A stretch of 64,000 nt of DNA from Haematospirillum sp. H4485 (GTDB taxonomy: Bacteria > Pseudomonadota > Alphaproteobacteria > Rhodospirillales > Rhodospirillaceae), in the NCBI RefSeq assembly GCF_012102745.1, contig NZ_JAAVSY010000003.1, positions 124,001-188,000 on the forward strand. The letters run 5' to 3'. The notes below the pieces were generated by a model that ran no database searches, was not told the DNA's origin, and saw only the letters and a list, made by a program, of their open reading frames with translations. The position numbers were made by a program, and so were the translations under genes. Position 1 is the first letter of the stretch. Every line of letters begins with the position of its first letter. Positions 46,878-56,949 of this stretch are shown here, piece by piece.

Positions 46878-47260
46878 AGGATCCCTTGGTTCATAGCGCC
46901 GCAGGAGTGATCGTCTCCCTTGGAAAATGCAAGGCATGCCAGTGTATGGCTGACCGCTTCTGCATGACTATGCGCACAAAACAACTGCCTTCATGTTCAG
47001 GAAAGAAGGTTAGGGCAAGCGCCAATAGATACCGAGTGCAGGAACGCTCTGCCAATCGCAGGTAAACGATCAACTAATTACATCTGGTTTTGCCCCTTGT
47101 CAATTCAATACAGGAGAGGCAAGGCTTTTGGCTCTTTATTGCCGGTATGCCCAAGGACATGATGGCTCCTTGCTGCGGACAGCATTTGCCAAGGCGTTCA
47201 CACTCGTCTAGTCTGGGCAGATTCGAGATATTCATGACGAACTGTATTTTGAGGTCATCC
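46878..47260. other. Intergenic region between carA and the GatB/Yqey gene
   Basis: 383 bp between divergent genes. I see only a small CAAGGA / TCCTTG inverted repeat (47152-47157, 47167-47172), no peptide-coding leader for carAB and no riboswitch I can recognise. Upstream in-frame extension of the Yqey reading frame to 47090 lacks similarity and is not used. Confidence 0.5.
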
Positions 47261-47716
47261 ATGTTGCGCACTCGGCTGAACGAGGCGTTGAAGGAAGCGT
47301 TGAAGGCACGCGACAATCGTGCATCGGCTACCTTGCGACTGATTCTTGCGGCTTTGAAAGACCGTGATATCGCAGCCCGGACCCGTGGTCTGGGTGAAGG
47401 AATTCCTGAAGAGGAAATCCTGCAGATGCTACAGTCCATGATCAAGCAGCGACGTGAGAGCATCAACCTGTATGAGCAAGGCGGGCGGCTGGAGCTTGCG
47501 GAGCAGGAGCAGGAGGAAATAGCCATTATTGAACGTTTCCTGCCTGTGCAGATGGATGAAGCAGCAACGCGTGAGGCCATTGCCGTGACTCTGCAGGAGC
47601 TGGGAGCCAGTGGCATCAAGGATATGGGGCGGGTTATGACGGCCCTGCGTGAGAAGTTTGCAGGGCGTATGGACTTTGGCAAGGCCAGCCAGGCTGTCAA
47701 GGCAGCCTTATCCTGA
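47261..47716 (+). CDS. GatB/Yqey domain protein
   Basis: A 151-residue, wholly helical protein: RLNEALKEALKARDNRASATLRLILAALKDRDI at the N-terminus and GIKDMGRVMTALREKFAGRMDFG near the end, as in the Yqey family related to the tail domain of GatB. GAGG lies 6 nt before ATG 47261. The precise role is not settled; an RNA- or tRNA-related function is suggested by the GatB relation. Its position just before dnaG and rpoD is conserved in many alphaproteobacteria. Confidence 0.9.
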   Translation: MLRTRLNEALKEALKARDNRASATLRLILAALKDRDIAARTRGLGEGIPEEEILQMLQSMIKQRRESINLYEQGGRLELAEQEQEEIAIIERFLPVQMDEAATREAIAVTLQELGASGIKDMGRVMTALREKFAGRMDFGKASQAVKAALS

Positions 47717-47757
47717 CCGTGTGTTCTTTCCATTGTTATGACGGGTGTGCGTGACCC

Positions 47758-49602
47758 ATGGCTTTGCCCCCGCAGTTCCTTGATGAGCTTCGTGCCCGGC
47801 TTCCGGCCTCGGTTGTAGTTGGGCATCGGGTTCGTTTGGTCCGTCGTGGGCGCGAGCATATTGGTCTTTGCCCGTTTCACAGGGAGAAGACTCCTTCCTT
47901 CACCGTCAATGACGACAAGGGCTTTTATCACTGTTTTGGGTGTGGGGCGCACGGCGACATCATTTCCTTTGAAATGGAAACGGCACACCTGACTTTCCCC
48001 GAAGCTGTGGAAAAGTTGGCGGCGCAGGCTGGTCTTGAGGTGCCGCGTCCCGATCCGCGGGAGATGGAAGCTGCACGTCAAGACGCCGGCATTCTGGATA
48101 TCAACGAGGCAGTCTGCCACTTTTTCCAGCGATCCCTTTTTCTGCCATCCGGTCGTGGCGGGCTTGATTATCTCCGTCGGCGGGGCCTTGATGACGAGGT
48201 CATCCAGACATTTCGTCTGGGTTGGGCCCCTGGTGGGGTGGAGTTGCAGACCGCCTTGCTCGGGAACGGAATAACCGAAGAGCAGATGATCGAGGCTGGT
48301 TTGCTTCGGCGCCTGGATTCCGGGGCTGTGGTTGGTTATTTCCGGGAACGTGTCATGTTTCCAATTACAGACCGGCGGGGGCGGGTTATTGCCTTTGGCG
48401 GTCGGACCTTGGGTGACGGGCAACCCAAATACATGAACAGCCCCGAAACACCGGTCTTCCACAAGGGACAGGTTCTCTACAACCTGTCCCGTGCCCGTGA
48501 GGCTGCGGCCCGGAGTGGAGATATTGTTGTTGCAGAGGGCTATATGGATGTTATTGCCCTGCATCGGGCAGGCATCCCTCATGCTGTTGCTCCGTTGGGG
48601 ACAGCCCTGACGGAGGCTCAGATTGAGTCATTGTGGCGTCTGTCCGACGAGCCTGTCCTGTGTATGGATGGTGACAGCGCCGGGCAACGGGCTGCGGCCC
48701 GTGCTGCCGACCGTGCTTTGCCCCTTCTGAAACCGGGGAAGTCTCTGCGTTTTGTCATGCTTCCGATGGGGCGGGATCCTGACGACCTGTTGCGGGACGA
48801 GGGGGCAAGATCAGTTTGTGCAAGGCTTGCGGTATCTCGCTCCCTGCTGGATGTTTTATGGGACAAGGCGTTGGAAGGGCGGTCGCTGGATACACCGGAA
48901 CGAAGGGCTGGTCTGGAAGCCCATCTGGAAGAGCTGGTACGTCATATCGGGGATCGCAGTGTCCAACAGCATTACCGCCAAGCCTTCCGTGACCGTCAAT
49001 GGAACCTGTTTCGCCAGGCTGGGCGTGGTGCGGCGGTCAAGGCTCGTCCGGCGGGTACTTTCTCTCCCAGGGGGCGCGAATCGCAGTCGCGCTGGGCGGC
49101 TCCGTTGCCGTCAGCCGGAAGCGGTATGATTCTGGCCCCGCCGGCACCGGATGCTGCGGAGGCCTTGCGGCGGCGCATTTTGCTGGTTACGCTCATCACT
49201 CATCCTGACCTTTTTGACAGTGTGGGAGAGCGTTTGGGGCTTCTGGATTTCCCGGAACAGTCCCTTGATACGCTTCGAGGTGCGGTTTTGCTGCTGCTTT
49301 CCCGTCAGTCAGGTCTTGACTTCCATGGTCTGAGACGCCAACTACACGACGAGGGATTTGGTGATGTTCTGGAGTCCCTCCTTGCGTCGAATGTTTTTCT
49401 CCATGCGGCATTCAGCCGTCCGGTCGCCGACAGTCAGGCCGCCTTGGACGGGTGGGAGCACACGTTCGGGTTATCCCGGGGCAGAGATTTGAAGGTGGAT
49501 ATTGGTCGTGCGGTTGAACGGCTTGGTGACAATCCAACCCCGGAGGCTCTTGATGTTTTTATTGCCTTGAAAAAACATGAAAGAGCGTCTGTAGAGGATT
49601 GA
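47758..49602 (+). CDS. dnaG: DNA primase
   Basis: A 614-residue primase. The CHC2 zinc finger has C38, H41, C59 and C62 (CPFH, CFGC). The catalytic core covers about 110-430 with the TOPRIM signature DIVVAEGYMDVIAL and CMDGDSAGQRAAARA. The C-terminal helicase-interaction region (about 460-614) is present. It makes RNA primers for replication. rpoD follows after 105 bp on the same strand, forming the usual macromolecular-synthesis block without rpsU. Confidence 0.97.
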   Translation: MALPPQFLDELRARLPASVVVGHRVRLVRRGREHIGLCPFHREKTPSFTVNDDKGFYHCFGCGAHGDIISFEMETAHLTFPEAVEKLAAQAGLEVPRPDPREMEAARQDAGILDINEAVCHFFQRSLFLPSGRGGLDYLRRRGLDDEVIQTFRLGWAPGGVELQTALLGNGITEEQMIEAGLLRRLDSGAVVGYFRERVMFPITDRRGRVIAFGGRTLGDGQPKYMNSPETPVFHKGQVLYNLSRAREAAARSGDIVVAEGYMDVIALHRAGIPHAVAPLGTALTEAQIESLWRLSDEPVLCMDGDSAGQRAAARAADRALPLLKPGKSLRFVMLPMGRDPDDLLRDEGARSVCARLAVSRSLLDVLWDKALEGRSLDTPERRAGLEAHLEELVRHIGDRSVQQHYRQAFRDRQWNLFRQAGRGAAVKARPAGTFSPRGRESQSRWAAPLPSAGSGMILAPPAPDAAEALRRRILLVTLITHPDLFDSVGERLGLLDFPEQSLDTLRGAVLLLLSRQSGLDFHGLRRQLHDEGFGDVLESLLASNVFLHAAFSRPVADSQAALDGWEHTFGLSRGRDLKVDIGRAVERLGDNPTPEALDVFIALKKHERASVED

Positions 49603-49707
49603 GCATCATCCGGATGATACGGGATGTTATGGAACAGGATGGTCAGAAGGACCGGGATGTGTGCCTTGGGTGCATGTCCGTACGTATTTTGAGGAGAGAG
49701 AACGGGC

Positions 49708-51723
49708 ATGGCAACAAAAGCTGCCGCTGAAACAGAAACCCCTGAAACCAATGATGAGGTTCAGGACGGGCCTTTGCTCGATTCTCTTAATACAGCTGTC
49801 AGGAAACTGGTGGCAAAAGGCAAGGAGCGCGGGTTCATCACCTATGATGAGCTGAATGCGGCGTTGCCTTCAGATGACTTTTCCTCGGAACAAATCGAAG
49901 ACACCATGTCGATGCTGTCGGATATCGGCATCAACATTGTTGAGAACGAGGAAGAGGAAGTCAGCGGCAACGAAACCGACGATTCCGCCGGTAATGTATC
50001 CGAAGACGAACTGGGGCGTACTGACGATCCCGTGCGGATGTACCTGCGCGAGATGGGGTCTGTTGAGCTTTTGTCCCGCGAGGGTGAAATCGCCATTGCC
50101 AAGCGTATTGAAGCCGGGCGTGAGATGATGATCGGCGGGATCTGCGAAAGCCCACTGACCATCGCGGCTTTGCTGGACTGGCATGACGCCTTGGTGGAAG
50201 GAAAGATGATGTTGCGTGACATCATTGATCTGGAAACGACGTATGGCACAGAGCCCGGTGTTGGTGATGATATGGGAGAGGAAGAAGAAGACTCTCCTGT
50301 GGTCGGGGACAGAGATGAGGAGCTTGCCGCTCCGGTCAAGGACCATCGCAAGGCCAAGGAAGAGTCCGGCTCTGATGATGAGACAGACGAGGCAGAGGCT
50401 GATGGCATTGATGCCTCTGCCGAAGGCGATGTTGACGGAGAAATAGAAGAAGCCAGCATCAGCCTTTCCGCTATGGAAGCGGAGTTGCTGCCCGTTATTC
50501 TCCAGTCATTTGAAACAATTGCCCAAGCCTATCAAAAGATGAGAAAGGTTCAGGACCAGCGCCTGGGCCATATCACTGCCGGGGAAGATGTGCCGGCAGC
50601 CTTGGAGAAAAAGTTCGAGAAGCAGAGGTCAGAGCTGGTCAAGATGATGGAGGGCGTTCATCTGAACAACGCCCGTATTGAATACCTTGTTGGCCACCTC
50701 AATGACCTCAACAAGCGCCTGATGATGCTGGAAGGCAAGCTTCTGCGCGTTGCCTTGGACTGCAAGATCAAGCGCGAGGACTTCCTTGATGCTTACTATG
50801 GGGCCGAAATGGATCCCCAGTGGCTGGAAATCATCGCAAGCCGAAGTGGAAAAGGCTGGAAAGACTTTATCGGCAAGCATTCTGCCGAGATTGTCAGAAT
50901 CAGGGAAGCGATTGCGGTTATCTCTGCCGAGGCGCGCCAGCCTATTTTTGAGTTCCGCCGTATTGTCCAGACAGTCCAGAAGGGTGAGCGGGAAGCCAGC
51001 AAGGCCAAAAAGGAAATGATCGAGGCCAACCTTCGCCTGGTTATCTCCATTGCCAAGAAATATACCAACCGTGGCCTTCAGTTCCTGGATCTGATTCAGG
51101 AGGGCAACATTGGCCTTATGAAGGCTGTGGACAAGTTCGAGTACCGCCGTGGGTACAAGTTCTCCACCTATGCGACATGGTGGATTCGTCAGGCTATTAC
51201 CCGTTCCATTGCTGACCAGGCCCGGACGATCCGTATACCGGTTCACATGATTGAAACCATCAACAAGCTGGTTCGTACAAGTCGCCAGATGTTGCATGAG
51301 ATCGGTCGCGAACCAACACCGGAAGAACTGGCCGAAAAGCTGCAGATGCCGCTGGAAAAGGTTCGCAAGGTCCTGAAGATCGCCAAGGAGCCTATTTCTC
51401 TGGAAACTCCTATTGGTGATGAGGAAGACAGTCATCTTGGTGACTTTATCGAGGACAAGAATGCGGTTCAGCCCTTGGATGCGGCGATCAACTCCAATCT
51501 GCGTGAGACGTGCACCCGTATTCTCTCGACCCTGACCGCGCGTGAGGAAAGAGTGCTCAGGATGCGTTTCGGGATTGGCATGAATACCGATCATACGCTT
51601 GAGGAAGTTGGTCAGCAGTTCAGTGTTACTCGTGAGCGTATCAGGCAGATCGAAGCTAAGGCCCTGCGCAAGCTCAAGCATCCGTCCCGCTCACGCAAGC
51701 TGCGTAGTTTCCTGGACGGTTGA
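49708..51723 (+). CDS. rpoD: Primary sigma factor RpoD (sigma-70)
   Basis: 671 residues. Region 1.1 at about 20-85, region 1.2 at [21 protein letters not shown], then an acidic, less conserved insertion (about 190-250, rich in E/D) inside the non-conserved region, followed by regions 2 ([33 protein letters not shown]), 3 and 4 ([23 protein letters not shown]). It directs housekeeping transcription. The acidic insertion is usual for alpha- and gammaproteobacterial RpoD. A strong bidirectional terminator follows. Confidence 0.97.
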   Translation: MATKAAAETETPETNDEVQDGPLLDSLNTAVRKLVAKGKERGFITYDELNAALPSDDFSSEQIEDTMSMLSDIGINIVENEEEEVSGNETDDSAGNVSEDELGRTDDPVRMYLREMGSVELLSREGEIAIAKRIEAGREMMIGGICESPLTIAALLDWHDALVEGKMMLRDIIDLETTYGTEPGVGDDMGEEEEDSPVVGDRDEELAAPVKDHRKAKEESGSDDETDEAEADGIDASAEGDVDGEIEEASISLSAMEAELLPVILQSFETIAQAYQKMRKVQDQRLGHITAGEDVPAALEKKFEKQRSELVKMMEGVHLNNARIEYLVGHLNDLNKRLMMLEGKLLRVALDCKIKREDFLDAYYGAEMDPQWLEIIASRSGKGWKDFIGKHSAEIVRIREAIAVISAEARQPIFEFRRIVQTVQKGEREASKAKKEMIEANLRLVISIAKKYTNRGLQFLDLIQEGNIGLMKAVDKFEYRRGYKFSTYATWWIRQAITRSIADQARTIRIPVHMIETINKLVRTSRQMLHEIGREPTPEELAEKLQMPLEKVRKVLKIAKEPISLETPIGDEEDSHLGDFIEDKNAVQPLDAAINSNLRETCTRILSTLTAREERVLRMRFGIGMNTDHTLEEVGQQFSVTRERIRQIEAKALRKLKHPSRSRKLRSFLDG

Positions 51724-51740
51724 TCTGTTCTGGTGTTGAT

Positions 51741-51769
51741 AAAAAGGCCACCTTTGAGGTGGCCTTTTT
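51741..51769. terminator. Bidirectional intrinsic terminator between rpoD and the CHASE4 kinase
   Basis: AAAAAGGCCACC (51741-51752), loop TTTGA, GGTGGCCTTTTT (51758-51769): a 12-bp stem including the A/T tracts, so a U run follows the GC stem on both strands. It lies 18 nt after rpoD and 26 nt after the kinase stop. Confidence 0.95.
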
Positions 51770-51794
51770 CATGCATTATCGGTGCATTATTCAC

Positions 51795-54665
51795 TCAGCC
51801 TTCTTTGGTGGTTTCTTTTTTTGTTGCTTCTGCTGCCGGGAGATCAAACCAGAATGTGCTGCCTGTACTGACCGTGCTGGTGAAATCGATGGTGCCGCCC
51901 ATTTTCTTGACCAGCAGGCCCGTAATGGAAAGCCCTATCCCCGTTCCCTGTATCGGTCCACTTTCCTGCCCCAGGCGATTGAAGGGCTGGAACAGGTCCG
52001 CCCTGCGCTCTTCGGGAAGACCGGCGCCGGTGTCTGTTACGGTGATCCGGACGTATCCATCAGGGGCATCTCTGGAATAATCGATCGTAACGCTGCCCCC
52101 AGCCTTGTTATACTTGATGGCATTACTGACGAGATTCAGCAGGATCTGTCGCATTCTGAGTGCATCGGCCAGAACGACAGGAGCCTTTTCCGTTTCGGGG
52201 GCCGCGATAACCTGAACGCCAAACTCACGCGCCATGGTGTCAGTGAGTCCCATGCATTCCTTGATGATCTTGGAGGGTTCAACCCGCCCGATATCCAGCG
52301 TCAGTTGGCCACTTTCAATGCGGGCCAAGTCGAGGATTTCATCGATCAGGGTCAGCAATAACTTGCCGGATTGGTGAATATGCGACAACCAGCTTCTTTG
52401 TCTGTCGCTCAGGGTTTCGGACTTGCTGCTTTCCATAAGCTGGGAAAAGCCAATAATGGCATTCAGGGGTGTCCGTAGCTCGTGACTCATGCGGGATAGA
52501 AAATCAGATTTTGCCCGGTTCGCCCGGTCTGCTGTTTCCCGGGCGTCAATCAGCGCCTGCTCATAGGCAAGGGTCTGTCTGATATCCCGGAAAAACACGA
52601 ATGATCCAGAGCGGGTGCCATCATTTTCGGTCAGAATAGATGCCGAGACATCGAGGGGGATAACATCTCCATCATGACTGACGAACTCCAGCGTATACCG
52701 GCGGTGTATTTCTGTTTTCTCCAGCAAGGCATCGCCCTTCAGGCTATCGCGTGATTCCTGCGTCATGAAGAGCGTAATCGGGCGCCCTTGCATGTCATCT
52801 GGCTCATACCCCAAGATCGAGCGTGTCTTGTTGTTTGTTTCCACGATCAAGTCATCTGCATCGAGACGAATGTAGCCTTCTTCGGTCGTGTCTATGATTT
52901 GCTGAAGCCGGAAGAGAGTTTTTTCCTGTAGGCTGCGCAGGGCATGCTCACCTGTGATGTCTATCATAAGTGTACATATCGCCGTGTCTCCATCCCACAG
53001 CACGGGGAAGCTGGTTGTACGCACGCGCAATGTTGAGCCATCATTCTGGCGATAAAGTGTTTCGAAAGACGTAGTCAGTGTTTTGCCATCGTTATCATCC
53101 TGGTGGTTCTGACCCATTGGCATCAGTGTATCGGCTTGGCCCCCGGGTAATGGCAGGTCTTCCATGCTGTCCAGCCCAACCATATCCATGAAGGCTTGGT
53201 TGGCAAACAACGGCTTGAGATTACGGTGAACAAGAATACCCGCAGGGAGGAGGTTGATCATGAACAGGAATTTTTCGGCCAGATCCTTGTCAGCAGAGCG
53301 AGGGCTGATCAGAATACGGAGACTGTCGTGATCATCATCCGGATGGGAGATCGTCAGATCAACAGGTAGGACAGTGCCGCTTTTGTGCAGTGCCTTGGCT
53401 CTTCGTGTGCGGGGTCCCTGTTCTGTTGCGCCAGATTCCATGGAGACTGAGAATGTACCACTGTCGGTGAGCAGGAGTGTTGATACTGGTACTCCGTCCA
53501 ATTCCCCGCTTTTGTATCCGAACAGGGAGCAGGCCCCGGAATCTGCACCGCGAATGTTTCCGGAATACCCGATCAGGACATAGCCATTGGGTATGCCATG
53601 GCTACTTTCTGGCACGTCCGGGGTTGTGGTGTGGTCATCTCCCGAACCTTCGGCGAGGGTGTTCTCTTCTTCATCTGCTTCCTCTTCATCAAGAGGTGTA
53701 TGTTCTTGATGCTGTCTGGACTCCAGCTCTTCCATCAGGCGCGTATTCAGGCGCAGGGCTGATCGCGCCAATACCGTTGTTCGCAGATGCAGTATAAGCC
53801 CCAAGGCAATAGCCAAGAGAAGGCCGAAGCTGATCAGGCTGATTCGGCGCGCCAAATAAAACAGGGGAGATTGATTCGTTGTGAAGCGCAACCATGCAAC
53901 GGATTGACCAGGGGTTCCCTGTAATGGAACCATACTGGTATCTTTATCATTCAGGGTTTCGTGTGCCAAGGACGCAGGGATAATAGAGAGGCTGCTGAGC
54001 CCGATTTTACGCACAATCCCGTCGATCCATCGGGAGTCCAGGGCGCGAGCCATTACCAGGACAGGCATAGCCTCAAGCCGGGCATCCCGGGGCAGGGGTT
54101 CCGGGTTGGAGAGAATACCTGCTGCCAGGATCCAGGCCGTTCCGGTTGAACTGAAGAACTGGCTGGCTTGGCGGTGTGTGCCACTTAAGGCCGATGCTTC
54201 ACGGACAGCGGAGGCGGTTTCCCATACGGAATGCAGCAGTGGATCATCTTCGGTGAACATAAGCTCAGGGATTCCCTGCTTGATTTCCGAGATGGGCCCG
54301 CTGCCATAAACAATAAAGACCCGGCTTACGCCCCACGTGCTGTTCAGCTCCTGCCCGAAATTATCCCGGATCCATTCCGGATCGGGGAGCAGGAAGAGTT
54401 TCTCCCATGCGTCACTCCACAGGCTGTAGTCACGTATCAGACGTTCCTGCCCCCGGCGGAGCTCTGTGATTTCTGTATCAATATGATTGCGTACATACAG
54501 ATCTGTGCTTGTTCTTGCTTGATCCACGCCTTCATGAGCCAGCCATATCAGCCAGCCGACCAATGCCGACAGGACAGCCAGAAAACCACCCCAGGCCACA
54601 TTGAGAATCCCATGTCGCCGGGGCAGGTCAACAACAGCCGGGAGCGATGCATAGGGATCGGTCAT
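51795..54665 (-). CDS. Membrane sensor histidine kinase with CHASE4-like sensor and several PAS domains
   Basis: About 956 residues from ATG 54665. Membrane helix 1 at about 20-42 (VAWGGFLAVLSALVGWLIWLA); an extracytoplasmic domain of about 225 residues resembling CHASE4 (RDYSLWSDAWEKLF, WIRDNFGQELNS); helix 2 (ISFGLLLAIALGLILHL). Then a highly acidic linker (EEADEEEN), three PAS segments (NGYVLIGYSGNIRGAD; LLPAGILVHRNLKPLFANQAFMD; LIVETNNKTRSILGYEPDDMQG), H728 in MSHELRTPLNAIIGF, N box LVSNAIKYNK and G boxes DTGAGLP and GTGIGLS. No receiver domain and no response regulator beside it. Start uncertain: an in-frame ATG at 54773 also exists. Confidence 0.87.
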   Translation of the reverse strand: MTDPYASLPAVVDLPRRHGILNVAWGGFLAVLSALVGWLIWLAHEGVDQARTSTDLYVRNHIDTEITELRRGQERLIRDYSLWSDAWEKLFLLPDPEWIRDNFGQELNSTWGVSRVFIVYGSGPISEIKQGIPELMFTEDDPLLHSVWETASAVREASALSGTHRQASQFFSSTGTAWILAAGILSNPEPLPRDARLEAMPVLVMARALDSRWIDGIVRKIGLSSLSIIPASLAHETLNDKDTSMVPLQGTPGQSVAWLRFTTNQSPLFYLARRISLISFGLLLAIALGLILHLRTTVLARSALRLNTRLMEELESRQHQEHTPLDEEEADEEENTLAEGSGDDHTTTPDVPESSHGIPNGYVLIGYSGNIRGADSGACSLFGYKSGELDGVPVSTLLLTDSGTFSVSMESGATEQGPRTRRAKALHKSGTVLPVDLTISHPDDDHDSLRILISPRSADKDLAEKFLFMINLLPAGILVHRNLKPLFANQAFMDMVGLDSMEDLPLPGGQADTLMPMGQNHQDDNDGKTLTTSFETLYRQNDGSTLRVRTTSFPVLWDGDTAICTLMIDITGEHALRSLQEKTLFRLQQIIDTTEEGYIRLDADDLIVETNNKTRSILGYEPDDMQGRPITLFMTQESRDSLKGDALLEKTEIHRRYTLEFVSHDGDVIPLDVSASILTENDGTRSGSFVFFRDIRQTLAYEQALIDARETADRANRAKSDFLSRMSHELRTPLNAIIGFSQLMESSKSETLSDRQRSWLSHIHQSGKLLLTLIDEILDLARIESGQLTLDIGRVEPSKIIKECMGLTDTMAREFGVQVIAAPETEKAPVVLADALRMRQILLNLVSNAIKYNKAGGSVTIDYSRDAPDGYVRITVTDTGAGLPEERRADLFQPFNRLGQESGPIQGTGIGLSITGLLVKKMGGTIDFTSTVSTGSTFWFDLPAAEATKKETTKEG

Positions 54666-54874
54666 CGGGTATCGTCGCGCTGCCTGATCAAGTGCACTCT
54701 GGTACAGTGTGGACAAACCCGTGAAACTGTCCACAAAAAGAGGGGACAATTTCCCCGGATTTTCCGCAGACATGCAAAAAATAAAGGTTCCGGCTTTTCC
54801 TTTGCCGGGAAATGCTATATACGGACCTCCCCTGCGCAGGTGGTCCATTACAGGGCTGTCTGGCAACATTTCGG

Positions 54875-54951
54875 GGGCCTGTAGCTCAATTGGTCAGAGC
54901 CGACCGCTCATAACGGTCTGGTTGGGGGTTCAAGTCCCTCCGGGCCTACCA
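54875..54951 (+). tRNA. tRNA with CAU anticodon (tRNA-Ile2 or elongator tRNA-Met)
   Basis: A 77-nt cloverleaf with encoded CCA: acceptor arms GGGCCTG / CGGGCCT (G1:U72 wobble), D arm GCTC/GAGC, anticodon arm GACCG-CTCATAA-CGGTC with anticodon CAU, T arm GGGGG-TTCAAGT-CCCTC. C4:G69 and C5:G68 are pairs known to favour recognition by TilS, which converts the wobble C to lysidine, so an isoleucine identity is more likely than methionine. It is not an initiator tRNA (no three G:C pairs at the base of the anticodon stem). Confidence 0.93.
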
Positions 54952-54953
54952 AA

Positions 54954-54994
54954 AAATACCGCGCATGATTTCTATCAAGGCGCGGTATTTTTTT
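54954..54994. terminator. Bidirectional terminator between the tRNA and the thiolase gene
   Basis: AAATACCGCGC (54954-54964) and GCGCGGTATTT (54980-54990) form an 11-bp stem with T runs on both strands (T7 on plus, T6 on minus). It starts 3 nt after the tRNA CCA and 4 nt from the thiolase stop. Confidence 0.93.
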
Positions 54995-54997
54995 ATG

Positions 54998-56185
54998 TTA
55001 ATCACCCATACGTTCCAGGATCAGGGCAATGCCCTGCCCGCCCCCGATACACATTGTTACCAAGGCATAACGCCCGTTGGTACGGTGCAGGGCGTGTATG
55101 GCTTTTATGACCAGTATGGCACCGGTTGCGCCAACAGGATGGCCCAAGGCAATAGCCCCGCCGTCCGGATTTACCTTCTCCGGGTCCAGGCCAAGCTTCC
55201 GGTTCACGGCACAGGCTTGTGCGGCGAATGCCTCGTTGGATTCAACCAAGTCCAGATCAGACACCGTAAGGCCGGCCCTTTTCAGGGCGATCATGCTGGC
55301 GGGAACCGGTCCTATTCCCATGATGGACGGATCGACCCCCGCGTGACCATAGCTGACAATCCGGGCCATGGGGGTGAGCTTGCGGGTCGAGGCTTCGCGC
55401 TCTGCCATCAGGACAAGGGCAGCCGCGCCGTCGTTGATGCCGGATGCATTTCCAGCGGTGACAGAGCCGTTCTCGCGAAAAATGGTCTTTAACTTTGCAA
55501 GACTGGCCGAAGTCGTCTCGGGACGAACATGCTCATCTGTATCGAACACGGTTTCCTTGCCCCGTGTTTTTATAGTTACGGGGGTAATTTGGCTTTTAAA
55601 GAAACCGGATGCGATGGCACGTGCTGCCCGACGGTGGCTTTCTGCGGCAAAGCCATCCTGTTCATCACGGCTGATCGAGTGTGCTGCCGCGACATTTTCT
55701 GCTGTTACCCCCATGTGGCCGTTGCCAAATGGATCTGTCAGAGCGCCTGTCATCATATCGACCATGGTGCTGTCGCCCATGCGGGCACCCCAGCGTGCAG
55801 TCGGCAGAATGTAGCTGCCCCGGCTCATCACCTCTGTGCCACCGGCAACAGCGATTTGGCAGTCACCCAGCATAATAAAGTGCGCTGCCGACAAGACCGC
55901 CTGCAGGCCTGATCCACACAGGCGATTGACGGTCATGGCCGGGACATGGTCCGGAATGCCGCCCTTGCAGGCAGCCACGCGGGAGACGTACATATCTCGC
56001 GGCTCAGTCGGGATAATATGCCCCATGACCACATGCCCGACATCTGTGGGTGCAATGGCCGTTCGTGTCAGGGCTTCCTTGATCACCAGTGCCCCAAGAT
56101 CGCATGGCGTCAAGTCCTTGAGCGAACCGCCAAAGGTACCAATCGCGGTTCGCGTTCCCCCCAGAATGACTACAGACTCAGCCAT
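54998..56185 (-). CDS. Acetyl-CoA acetyltransferase (beta-ketothiolase)
   Basis: A 395-residue thiolase with the complete catalytic set: C90 in NRLCGSGLQAV, H349 in AIALGHPVGATG and C379 in MCIGGGQG. Positions match biosynthetic PhaA/AtoB-type enzymes. It condenses two acetyl-CoA to acetoacetyl-CoA, or the reverse, and could feed polyhydroxybutyrate synthesis; residues do not separate PhaA from BktB-like chain-length preference. GGGAGGGAAAC precedes ATG 56185. No phaB or phaC is adjacent. Confidence 0.93.
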   Translation of the reverse strand: MAESVVILGGTRTAIGTFGGSLKDLTPCDLGALVIKEALTRTAIAPTDVGHVVMGHIIPTEPRDMYVSRVAACKGGIPDHVPAMTVNRLCGSGLQAVLSAAHFIMLGDCQIAVAGGTEVMSRGSYILPTARWGARMGDSTMVDMMTGALTDPFGNGHMGVTAENVAAAHSISRDEQDGFAAESHRRAARAIASGFFKSQITPVTIKTRGKETVFDTDEHVRPETTSASLAKLKTIFRENGSVTAGNASGINDGAAALVLMAEREASTRKLTPMARIVSYGHAGVDPSIMGIGPVPASMIALKRAGLTVSDLDLVESNEAFAAQACAVNRKLGLDPEKVNPDGGAIALGHPVGATGAILVIKAIHALHRTNGRYALVTMCIGGGQGIALILERMGD

Positions 56186-56317
56186 GTTTCCCTCCCTGTT
56201 CCCCGTGTCTGCGGTTTTCCCGGAAGGATATACACGCAGTGCTTGATCATGGGGCACTATGAAGGGATGGCACCAGTACGGCAACCAGCCTTTGTATAGC
56301 GCGTGATCTTGAACCGC

Positions 56318-56683
56318 TTACATGGATTGCAGCATCAGGCTGCCAACACACAGCACAACACCAAGGCCGGCGCAGAACCGTGCACAGGAGCGATGAGCAG
56401 CCAGCAGGGCATGGGGAACTTCATGACGGGCCTGGGCTACCGGGGGGCGGGCTTGTGGTGCTGTTGCGGCCCATACCGGACCTTCCAAGGGGCCTGTTTC
56501 AGCCACTTTCCGGCCCCGCATCAGCAGAGCGGCTGCACCGCTGGCAGCAATGATGGCACCCACCGACATAGCTGCGGCCGGTGTATCGGCAAAACAGAGG
56601 AAAAGGGTTATTCCAAGGGACGACAGAACCCAGAAGGCCGCCGCACGGGCGGCGTACATCAGGGCAGCTTCTTGGAGGGTCAT
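56318..56683 (-). CDS. Small membrane protein of unknown function
   Basis: A 121-residue protein with a helical N-terminus (LQEAALMYAARAAAFWVLSS), two or three hydrophobic segments (WVLSSLGITLFLCF, AAAMSVGAIIAASGAAALLM, FCAGLGVVLCVGSLML) and a Pro/Ala-rich cytoplasmic stretch between the second and third. AGGTG lies about 5 nt before ATG 56683; residues encoded upstream in the frame look non-coding. It lies 132 bp before the thiolase gene on the same strand. I do not recognise the family. Confidence 0.6.
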   Translation of the reverse strand: MTLQEAALMYAARAAAFWVLSSLGITLFLCFADTPAAAMSVGAIIAASGAAALLMRGRKVAETGPLEGPVWAATAPQARPPVAQARHEVPHALLAAHRSCARFCAGLGVVLCVGSLMLQSM

Positions 56684-56949
56684 GTTACACCTGTAGTATG
56701 TGTGTCCAATAAAGAATCTGCAGCACACTGCCCTTCTGCGATCTTTTTCTCCAGTCCAAAAATGCACCCAGGGGCGTGTTTTTGTGCTTTTGTGGGCATT
56801 TATTATGCAGAGGCAACGCAACAAAATGACAATTCGGGTGCTGATCTGCCCCGGAATGGCCAGATAGCGGTATCTGGTCTTTTCCTTCCTGTCTGTGTGG
56901 GGTAAAACCCACGGCAGAGTTCCCGAGCCAGTTCGCAAACGGAGGATAC

